A stretch of 64,000 nt of DNA, taken from positions 25,425,693-25,489,692 of the forward strand of contig NC_067205.1 in the NCBI RefSeq assembly GCF_026262505.1, read 5' to 3'. Numbering within the stretch: position 1 is the stretch's first letter; the number at the start of each line of letters is the position of its first letter. The notes under the pieces were generated by a model, which ran no database searches, had not been told where the DNA came from, and saw only the letters and a list, made by a program, of their open reading frames with translations. Shown here one piece after another: positions 57,743 through 64,000 of this stretch. Origin of the DNA: Trichomonas vaginalis G3. Its lineage: Eukaryota > Parabasalia > Trichomonadida > Trichomonadidae. Made by a program: the position numbers and the translations under genes.

Positions 57743-57778
57743 AGGGTAGAAATGTGGGTAGAAATACCCATCTACCCT
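57743..57778. promoter_or_regulatory. Variant operator-like repeat in B1
   Basis: gagggtagaaatgtgggtag, then aaatacccatctaccct. It has the same layout as the GGTGA clusters (two direct half-sites, a palindrome, inverted half-sites) but is built on GGGTAGA. It lies about 90 bp upstream of the split KilA-N gene, where B2 has the GGTGA version upstream of its 313-aa gene. Confidence 0.6.
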
Positions 57779-57798
57779 AAAAATTATTTTTGTTCATG

Positions 57799-57823
57799 GG
57801 CTATGCACCGCCGCTTTGCGTCT
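57799..57823. repeat. Degenerate double-hairpin repeat, B1
   Basis: GGGC-tat-GCaC then GCCGC-ttt-GCGtC. Intergenic. B2 has a single GCCGC-taa-GCGGt hairpin in the corresponding gap. Confidence 0.7.
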
Positions 57824-57901
57824 TTATGTTAAAATAAATGGTACCATTAATGATATCATGACTGTTCTCGTTCATGTCTGATTAACATCTAATGAAAAAG
57901 T

Positions 57902-58987
57902 TTAGAAGAATTTTCTTATTCTTTCTGGCTTATTTTTGTCTTTCCAGTACTCCCGCTCTAATGGACCCAGATGAGTTGGCTTCGACTCTCTCAAGTTCTT
58001 AGATGGTATAACATCTTCAACGCCTCCTTCATATCTTACTTTATAAGTGTCATCGTTTGTGTTGTAGCCAAGTATTTCAATAACCACTCCTCGCTTTGCT
58101 TCGTCAATGGTTTCAGCAAGTTTGCCATTACTACTTTCGACTAATTTATGACGAGGGTAAAACGCAATAGAGTCGTCAGCAGCTTTTATAAGATATCCAT
58201 TACCTTGCGTAGAGTCTACGATATAATAGTTTCTACTTAACCTTAAACGTTTCTTTGTCAACGGTTTGTCGTCAAGAACTACACGAACTTTTGTACCAGG
58301 AATGAGGGTAAATTGTGTTGAATTTCTGATATTTTGTGTTTGACTTCGTTTCTTTTGTATATACTTTTCTTCTTGTTGTTGTGGCATTGAATTTGGTGTA
58401 TGTCCTGTTGTAGAATGTGTTGAGGAATTATATACTTCGAGAAAATGTTTCATTGTTTCTTCGGTAAAGTCTCGCTCTTGGTTTAAATCTCTGAGCGTTC
58501 TTATGAAGCGGTTAATGATGCCGAGTATGTTATGGTTTTGGTCTTCAGTAGTGTAGTGAGTTATGTTATGCTTAATGAGAAAATCTGTGATTTCATTGCT
58601 GAGGTATGCACTGTCTTGGTCTGATGTTAAAGTACTTGGGCTATGTTCTGCTACAAACTTTTGTAAAACTCTTAACACTTCACGAGTTCCTTTATTCCTC
58701 ATTGGATATGCATATGCTTTGCGAGTGTTAACATTAATGAAGATGAGGAATGGGTTATGTCCTCCTTTTCTGCTTTGAATGAGAGTGTCAAATTGGTATG
58801 CGTCAGGAGTGTTGGAGTAAATTGGTAAAAAGTAGTCGTAAGGGTTTATTTTTGTTTGATGTACAACATTTTTGTCAAAGAACTTTTTCACTTCAGCTCT
58901 GTTAGTAAATCCCCAACTTTTTGCTGCTTCATTGAACTTCTTAAATGACCTCCATGGATGTTGTTCGAATACTTCTTTCAAGCTCAT
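57902..58987 (-). CDS. RVE-type integrase, B1
   Basis: 361 residues, whole, differing from the B2 integrase by about two residues near the C-terminus (WKDKNKPE versus WEDKNMPE). Same core and chromodomain-like tail. It would catalyse insertion leaving a 5-bp duplication. The near-identity of the two integrases compared with the fibre suggests recent common origin or conversion. Confidence 0.93.
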   Translation of the reverse strand: MSLKEVFEQHPWRSFKKFNEAAKSWGFTNRAEVKKFFDKNVVHQTKINPYDYFLPIYSNTPDAYQFDTLIQSRKGGHNPFLIFINVNTRKAYAYPMRNKGTREVLRVLQKFVAEHSPSTLTSDQDSAYLSNEITDFLIKHNITHYTTEDQNHNILGIINRFIRTLRDLNQERDFTEETMKHFLEVYNSSTHSTTGHTPNSMPQQQEEKYIQKKRSQTQNIRNSTQFTLIPGTKVRVVLDDKPLTKKRLRLSRNYYIVDSTQGNGYLIKAADDSIAFYPRHKLVESSNGKLAETIDEAKRGVVIEILGYNTNDDTYKVRYEGGVEDVIPSKNLRESKPTHLGPLEREYWKDKNKPERIRKFF

Positions 58988-59011
58988 TTATGTAAAGTTA
59001 AAGATTTTATT

Positions 59012-59040
59012 CAAGACGGTAAGCCTTGACCCAAAGGGTC
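59012..59040. repeat. Hairpin repeat present in B1, absent from B2
   Basis: caagacggtaagcct then tGACCC-aaa-GGGTC. B2 at about 49507 goes directly from gattttatt to ttaggctcaag, an empty site between the integrase start and fibre end. Confidence 0.85.
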
Positions 59041-59055
59041 TAGGCTCAAGCGCGT

Positions 59056-61941
59056 TCATTGAACGCGGTACCATGCATAAACCGTCATAAATGGTGGCAT
59101 ATAATCTTCACCCGAGCCTGTTGGATTTGTTGTGAAAGTGTGTGAATGATTTCCTCCTGGTTCAGTTGGTCGAAAAGTCTTTTTTGCTGAATTGTTATAA
59201 GATGGAGATAAAACATCATGACCGGCTTCATAGTCTGAGTTGTATAATGGGTGGTCTCTTAATGAGTGGCTATGGTCGCCAGAAAAGTTTGTAGTTCCTG
59301 TATGAGTGTGCGCAGGTAAGTTTGCTTCTTTAATTTTCTTTGAGCCTCCTGTTTGCTTTGAAGAGTTAGCACAGTATAAGAATTTGTCTACAATCTGCTG
59401 CCACGTACCAAAACCTAAAACACTTGCTGGATTTGTTGAGTTCATTGACGTATAAATAGAGCCTATAGGATATAATGTTTGAAGTATTTCAGTCTTTAAT
59501 GTTTGAAGCTCTGTTTTGTCTGCTTTTTTATCATATAAATCTTGAGCAGTGAATTTAACATTATTTTCATCATCCATGACATAAACATTTTTACAGCTAA
59601 TTTCTTTCTTCGTTGTTATGTTTTCATTCGATGTTAAACCTTGTGGAAAGTTAGGAGGTTTATAATATAATGCATCCCCACCAGTTCCGCCAACCGTTCC
59701 TTCAATACTTTCTATAGCAACAGTTGAGAAGGAGTTATGTGTATGTTCTTTATCTGCTTTTTTATCTAACATTGCTGGTAGTTTATATGTTTCAAAGTTT
59801 CTGACATGACCTTCAATGTTCATACATTTACTATTTAAGGAGTTTAGTGTATCTTTTACGCTTGTACTTGGATTCTCTAAAGGTGCACTTGAACCAAGGG
59901 TATAGTTCAATATTATGTCGTCTGCTCTAACAGTAGTGAAGGATTCATGTGTATGGTTCTTGTCAGCTTTACTATTTAATGTAGCTTGAAGTTCATTTAT
60001 ATCGGAGATATTGTGTTTATGAGATTTCAAAACTTTGTTCGTTGCGTCAAGTTCATCTTTGTCAGCTTTACTTTTAATAGCATCTTCAAACGTTATTTTT
60101 GCCTTAACTCTCAAAGTAAATCTTGGTTCAACTAATACACCGTTAACAAAGAAGTATGAAGCATAAATTTCATCGTTATAACCAAATGCTTCTGGTGCTT
60201 TACCTGTGTCATACTGTACAGTACAGTGTATGTCATAACCTTTAGCACGAATGAATTTATATCTTCTTTCATTAACATCTTCAGTGCTTATTTGTTCATC
60301 CTGTGTTAAATATCCATGGTAGTCCGTTATAATCTGTTCGTCTGAACTTATATAATGAACATGGTTTTTATCTGCTTTTTCGGCTAATTTCTCTTCTATC
60401 TCATTTATTTCAAGTTCATGCCTACCACCACCTCCCGAAGAAGTATTTTTCTTCAGCTCTTGAAGAACGTCCACTTCGCCATCTTTGGTGTCAATAATGA
60501 GACTTTGAGTTAAAACCTTTCCTGTCTTAATGGATGTTTGTAAAACTTCTTCTTCACCGTGTTCGGGGTCATGGTCGTCATCATATCTTGTGAAATCAGA
60601 GATGTTGTCATACATTAAGCATATCTGTCTCAAAAGTTCTGCTATTTGAAACTGGAACGAAAGATTTACAGAACTTTCATCATCTCCTAAAGTCAAGTCT
60701 GCTTTCTTAAGTATTTCTTGAATGTATGCAATGAGAACAGAGTACCTTGGAAAATATTCGAACAATATTTCATTAGCTGTTGGTTTTGGTGGTTCTTCTG
60801 GAGTTTCTGTTGTTTCAGTTCCTTCTGTAGGTTCTGTTGGAGTTTCTGCATCTCTTGACTTCAATGCTCTTGCTCTCAAAGACCTAAATGTTAGAGCACC
60901 AGGTTTTACAAAGGACTTTATAAATGCTTTAATAGTTCCTGGTAAGTTATTGTTAGCATTAAGTAAGTTCCTTATGCTTCCATCATGTACGTCCATAGCA
61001 CTATGTAAAAAATCTATACTTTTCTTGTAGTCAGCAATAGACTGACTGTGATTTTTTAAAGATTTGTCAATACCTTTAAGCCAATCTTCATGCATGTCTG
61101 ATACTGAGCCAAGAATATCATTTGCTTCCTTTAGTGTATTTTGTGCTTCTCGTAAAGTATCCAATCCCGTACGTGCATTGTTTGCTATACGTCTTACAGT
61201 ATCTATTTGACTCCTTGTTTCTTGCATCCAACCAGATAAAGTTTTAATAGTATCCGAACCATTTGAAATGAAGTTCAAAGCATTTTTAACGTCATCTAAA
61301 ACTTCTTCACCAAGTACTGCCCATATCTTTCCGATTTGGTATTGAAGAACTCCATATGAAGCAGCTGTTAAACCAGTATTTATAAGGTTCCATATCCATG
61401 ATTTAGCAGTTTTTCCACCCTTTCCATCTTCACCATCCAAACGGTTTTCGCCTTGAGGTCCTTGTATTCCTTGTATTCCTTGTATTCCTTGTGGTCCTTG
61501 AGGTCCGGTGTCACCCTTCTCTCCTTTCAGTTCATCTTTATGTTCGTTATAATATTCTAATATCATAAGGTGTACATCATTACTGCTACCAGCAACGCCG
61601 AGAATTTGTTTCTCATTCATGACTAAATTCTTTAGGCATTTAATGTTGTCGTCAAATCGAAAGCTCTTTAACAATTCAATGAGAACATTTAATACTTTCA
61701 CTAATGAGGCATCTACTGTAGAATTTATATATTGCACCGTTCCATCATTTATGATGGGAACCTTGCTTGTTGTAATGAATGGGTCATAAGTGTTAAAAGT
61801 ATCGAAATCAATGACTTTTTTAGTCTTTCCATCGTCAATGACTAAATCATTGCCTTCAATGGTTAAAGTTGAGTTTTCGTTTACTAGTTCATGTGCTCTT
61901 CTTGCTTCATTTGTTTCATACGCATATGCAGCAATAGTCAT
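59056..61941 (-). CDS. Giant collagen-like fibre protein with phage-type knob, B1
   Basis: 961 residues, whole. Head 1-135; collagen-like Gly-x-y run about 137-167 (GPQGPQGIQGIQG); hydrophobic helix about 180-210 (NTGLTAASYGVLQYQIGKIW); long coiled coil 215-320; Pro/Thr linker near 370-390 (TEPTEGTETTETPEEPP); beta stalk with repeated KADKxHxH segments at about 525-760; and knob 825-961 (YPIGSIYTSMN, PAHTHTGTT..GDHSHSL, AWYRVQ) of the Gp10/tail-collar type. Probable receptor-binding fibre of the virion. Divergent from the 254-aa gene with only 17 bp between ATGs. Confidence 0.9.
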   Translation of the reverse strand: MTIAAYAYETNEARRAHELVNENSTLTIEGNDLVIDDGKTKKVIDFDTFNTYDPFITTSKVPIINDGTVQYINSTVDASLVKVLNVLIELLKSFRFDDNIKCLKNLVMNEKQILGVAGSSNDVHLMILEYYNEHKDELKGEKGDTGPQGPQGIQGIQGIQGPQGENRLDGEDGKGGKTAKSWIWNLINTGLTAASYGVLQYQIGKIWAVLGEEVLDDVKNALNFISNGSDTIKTLSGWMQETRSQIDTVRRIANNARTGLDTLREAQNTLKEANDILGSVSDMHEDWLKGIDKSLKNHSQSIADYKKSIDFLHSAMDVHDGSIRNLLNANNNLPGTIKAFIKSFVKPGALTFRSLRARALKSRDAETPTEPTEGTETTETPEEPPKPTANEILFEYFPRYSVLIAYIQEILKKADLTLGDDESSVNLSFQFQIAELLRQICLMYDNISDFTRYDDDHDPEHGEEEVLQTSIKTGKVLTQSLIIDTKDGEVDVLQELKKNTSSGGGGRHELEINEIEEKLAEKADKNHVHYISSDEQIITDYHGYLTQDEQISTEDVNERRYKFIRAKGYDIHCTVQYDTGKAPEAFGYNDEIYASYFFVNGVLVEPRFTLRVKAKITFEDAIKSKADKDELDATNKVLKSHKHNISDINELQATLNSKADKNHTHESFTTVRADDIILNYTLGSSAPLENPSTSVKDTLNSLNSKCMNIEGHVRNFETYKLPAMLDKKADKEHTHNSFSTVAIESIEGTVGGTGGDALYYKPPNFPQGLTSNENITTKKEISCKNVYVMDDENNVKFTAQDLYDKKADKTELQTLKTEILQTLYPIGSIYTSMNSTNPASVLGFGTWQQIVDKFLYCANSSKQTGGSKKIKEANLPAHTHTGTTNFSGDHSHSLRDHPLYNSDYEAGHDVLSPSYNNSAKKTFRPTEPGGNHSHTFTTNPTGSGEDYMPPFMTVYAWYRVQ

Positions 61942-61958
61942 ATTTTAATGAGAATAAA
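61942..61958. promoter_or_regulatory. 17-bp divergent promoter of fibre and 254-aa genes
   Basis: attttaatgagaataaa is all that separates the two start codons. Also found at 52380-52396 in B2. Core promoter signals must overlap coding or each other. Confidence 0.5.
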
Positions 61959-62723
61959 ATGTTGTTCTATTTGCAAAGTACAGACCCAAACGAATACGGG
62001 ACAGTAAAGCTACAAACAAACTTAGGTTTTCAGAATGAAGCGCTTGCTTTCAGAGTTGTTGACTTCAATACTATCGCAACTTTTGTCATAACAGATGAAA
62101 CAGATTTCATAGAGATTGAAATAGATGACAAAAGAAGTGTTATAACATTTCCTAACAGAGCTGGGTATAGAATAGATAAAATTGCTGGAGTCATAGATAC
62201 TCTCATAAATGAAGAAACTATTAACAACATAGATGTCGAACTCTCTTCTGAGGGAACATTGAAGTTCAGCAGCGAGAAAGAGTTTAAGATACCAAGAATG
62301 AGTCATAGAGTACAACTTCTTTTGGGTGCATACCATATGACATTTCCTTTGAAAAGTGTTGACAAAACGATTGAGATGAAATCTGTTCCATACGTATGTT
62401 ATGGTAATTGTTTATACATTGAGTCAAAAATAGCTAATGTCACAGGCATTTCAGGAGTTAATAGTAAAGGTTCAGTAGAATATAAATCCTTCTGTTATGA
62501 AGTAAATTCAATGTTCATTCCAAACGTTCCTGTCATAGCAACTCATTTAGGTAAATGGGTTCGCATTAGTCCTCATAATTTGAAAGACATGCAATTCAGA
62601 CTTGTTGACTTTCAAGGAGAGCCTGTAGAACTGAAGGCACCAGTGCGAATGACTGTTGAAGTTGACTTTTTAGAAAATATTAAATGCAACAGCTTACAAG
62701 AGAACTCAGAGCTAAAAATATAA
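61959..62723 (+). CDS. Conserved virion-cluster protein (254 aa), B1
   Basis: 254 residues, whole, beta-rich. Motifs shared with family A (16096-16834): KFKIPRMSHRVQLLLGAYHM-like, a GNCLYIESKI-like strand and HNLKDMQFRLVDFQG. Located next to the fibre in both families, so it may anchor or accompany the fibre on the capsid; this is inference. Its last 40 bp overlap the 80-aa gene in another frame. Confidence 0.75.
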   Translation: MLFYLQSTDPNEYGTVKLQTNLGFQNEALAFRVVDFNTIATFVITDETDFIEIEIDDKRSVITFPNRAGYRIDKIAGVIDTLINEETINNIDVELSSEGTLKFSSEKEFKIPRMSHRVQLLLGAYHMTFPLKSVDKTIEMKSVPYVCYGNCLYIESKIANVTGISGVNSKGSVEYKSFCYEVNSMFIPNVPVIATHLGKWVRISPHNLKDMQFRLVDFQGEPVELKAPVRMTVEVDFLENIKCNSLQENSELKI

Positions 62724-62926
62724 AGTATGAATGTTATGTATTAGGTCATGAACTTTGGTTGTTGCTGTTTGATGAAACAAATGAGTTAGTTATGTCAGTC
62801 AAGAGAACAGAAAAATATTGTGTTAGTGAAAACTGCACCAAGTCAATAAGATTAGGTTTGCATTATGAAGATGAGTTCGATACTGTTGAAGAAGTTTTGG
62901 ATAGATATTACAAATTGCTAACTTGA
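62684..62926 (+). CDS. Small overlapping gene (80 aa), B1
   Basis: 80 residues (MQQLTRELRAKNIKYECYVL), mixed alpha/beta, with an acidic end (EDEFDTVEEVLDRYYKLL). Starts inside the preceding gene. Conserved in B2, which supports a real gene. No family recognised. Confidence 0.65.
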   Translation: MQQLTRELRAKNIKYECYVLGHELWLLLFDETNELVMSVKRTEKYCVSENCTKSIRLGLHYEDEFDTVEEVLDRYYKLLT

Positions 62927-62968
62927 AATTTTTTGACTGACGGCGCAAAGCGCCAAGACCGAAGGTCC
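62923..62968. repeat. Double-hairpin repeat present in B1, absent from B2
   Basis: GGCGC-aaa-GCGCC, two bases, GACC-gaa-GGTC: the most perfect copy. B2 reads from caaattgct directly into ttaatttac at 53350-53360, so about 54 bp including the hairpins are an insertion in B1 or a precise loss from B2. Confidence 0.9.
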
Positions 62969-62976
62969 TGACTGCT

Positions 62977-63591
62977 TTAATTTACTAAAACATATTTCAA
63001 ACAAAGCTTATAGTCAGTAGATAGTTTTGTATACTCGTTCGAATATTTATACTTAAACTCAACTCCTGTAGTTCCTGGTGTTTCAATGATGCGGATGTTA
63101 CCTATTTTCATGAATAGTGGAGTTTGACCACAGCATTCGATTTCAGGGTCGAGATAGTCAATGACACATTGTTTCCCTGTTATTCGTGATATAACATTTT
63201 CAAGGTCCTCCTTTGTTAGAATTATTTGGTTCTTACTTATAAGATTTGTCAAAAGCTTCTTATCGTCTTTGAGTAAAATTGTTTGGTATAACTGAAGAAG
63301 GTAATGGTCTACGTTATCTGAAGGATTTGTTTGAACATTTGTGTAAGGGTTGTCGTTGGCTTCTCTTGAAAGAACTTGGTCCAGTGGTGGATACTCTAAC
63401 TTAACATCTGATGTAGCGTTAGCGTTTGAAGCTGTGTTTAAATTCACCGACTTAAGATCTGGTTCTTTTTCTTTCAAACACTCCGAACTATAGTTCTTTA
63501 TGACAATATTGTTTGTCGTTCGTGAGTCAACATTTGATGTTGGTTCAATTGGAACATTAACGGCACCAGCTAAGATGGATTTGCTTCTCAT
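62977..63591 (-). CDS. CCG-motif virion-cluster protein (204 aa), B1
   Basis: 204 residues, whole. A polar N-terminal 80 residues lead into a folded C-terminal domain with LISKNQIILTKEDLENVISR and DPEIECCGQTPLF. Family A homologue at 17331-17999 shares the CCG core and the YKxxL end. Conserved between families; probably a minor virion or assembly protein, but no known domain recognised. Confidence 0.7.
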   Translation of the reverse strand: MRSKSILAGAVNVPIEPTSNVDSRTTNNIVIKNYSSECLKEKEPDLKSVNLNTASNANATSDVKLEYPPLDQVLSREANDNPYTNVQTNPSDNVDHYLLQLYQTILLKDDKKLLTNLISKNQIILTKEDLENVISRITGKQCVIDYLDPEIECCGQTPLFMKIGNIRIIETPGTTGVEFKYKYSNEYTKLSTDYKLCLKYVLVN

Positions 63592-63616
63592 TTCATATAG
63601 AATAAAAACCTTTTAT
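63592..63616. promoter_or_regulatory. 25-bp divergent promoter
   Basis: tcatatagaataaaaacctt region between divergent ATGs at 63591 and 63617; contains an AATAAAAA/TTTTTATT box usable on both strands. Same at 53995-54019 in B2. Confidence 0.5.
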
Positions 63617-64000
63617 ATGTATGAAATGAACAATATACTCGACAAGGGTTTGAATGTAAAGCTAACGAATGAAAATATTGTTGAATTCACTGAGACAGGA
63701 GCTGTGTATAAAGATGTAGAACTACTGAACAAAAGAGCTAAGGGAAGAAGCAGGAATATGAACAAAGGGTGGAAACCTATAAAAATTTATGTCAATGATG
63801 GCTCAGGAGGTTCAAACATAAAGTATGCAGAAAGTTATAGAGTTTATGCTCTCAAAGGTGAAAAGCCTTCATTTAAGAACAGCTATTCTAACGCATATCC
63901 TCAAAAGCTAACGGATGGGGAAGTGGATGATATGAATGACAGCAAAAATATTAACAGAAATGGCGACAGAGATGCATGGAATTTGTTTACCATCAGTCAA
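63617..64000 (+). CDS. Virion-cluster protein (133 aa in B2), cut by window end, B1
   Basis: Same protein as 54020-54421. All visible codons are open and the last few codons lie beyond the window. Confidence 0.65.
   Translation, partial: MYEMNNILDKGLNVKLTNENIVEFTETGAVYKDVELLNKRAKGRSRNMNKGWKPIKIYVNDGSGGSNIKYAESYRVYALKGEKPSFKNSYSNAYPQKLTDGEVDDMNDSKNINRNGDRDAWNLFTISQ

Larger units (their letters stand above)
57604..64000. mobile_element. Polinton/Maverick element B1 (outer), right segment
   Basis: Continuation of B1 after the B2 insertion, starting with the second gaatg (57604-57608). Holds the start of the interrupted KilA-N gene, integrase, fibre and virion genes, and runs off the window before the ATPase. 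No breaks seen in this part. The 57655-57901 gap carries an operator-like repeat and a double hairpin. Confidence 0.9.

Noticed and set aside
60722-61030. Plus-strand frame within the fibre gene
   Set aside because: Val/Ser/Gly-rich antisense of the Pro/Thr linker and coiled coil of the fibre; no independent support.
59056-61941. Bacteriophage contamination as the source of the tail-fibre-like gene
   Set aside because: The gene is embedded between integrase and virion genes of the same element in two copies, has the same base composition, and its knob is shared with a eukaryotic sister family.

Overview
The window is almost entirely made of Polinton/Maverick-type virus-like DNA elements. These are AT-rich, intron-free and tightly packed, and they use the standard code. 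Large numbers of Mavericks of 15-25 kb with 5-6 bp target duplications, plus KilA-N genes, fit a parabasalid genome, most likely Trichomonas vaginalis. That organism call is an inference from element type and composition; no rRNA or clear host housekeeping gene is present to confirm it.

Two unrelated families are present. Family A has two copies in tandem: A1 (1-4478, only its right arm, cut by the window edge) and A2 (4479-22873). A2 carries, in order, a protein-primed DNA polymerase with an inserted HNH-like zinc domain, a basic protein, an RVE integrase, small basic proteins, a primase-helicase framed by 160-bp repeats, a phage-like fibre protein, capsid-associated proteins, a packaging ATPase, the major capsid protein and small amphipathic peptides. 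Its ends are inverted, tandemly repeated AT-rich blocks. A 366-bp mini-element with an 11-bp target duplication sits in its left end.

Family B has a nested pair. B1, the outer element, occupies 23668-35503 and resumes at 57604 to beyond 64000. B2 (35504-57603, 22.1 kb) is inserted in a KilA-N gene of B1, with 5-bp direct repeats (gaatg) on both sides and about 0.7-kb terminal inverted repeats starting 5'-AG. B2 gives the family B order: TIR with a 106-aa gene, coiled-coil and membrane proteins, major capsid, basic core-like proteins, penton-like protein, (HNH nuclease), DNA polymerase, a conserved 157-aa protein, a KilA-N protein, a variable accessory locus, integrase, giant collagen-like fibre, several virion-like proteins, packaging ATPase, second penton-like protein, amphipathic protein, and the TIR gene again. 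B1 looks almost whole apart from the insertion; B2 is heavily broken (several tens of breaks).

Together the genes describe a virus life cycle: polymerase and primase-helicase for replication, integrase for insertion, double-jelly-roll capsid, penton and ATPase for virion assembly, and fibres for attachment. Family-wide signals include a TAAATG start context after a T-rich box, operator-like palindromes, divergent promoters as short as 17 bp, and a dispersed 25-30 bp double-hairpin repeat. At several sites the hairpin is present in one copy of an element and absent from its sister copy, and it often lies in frame inside proteins.
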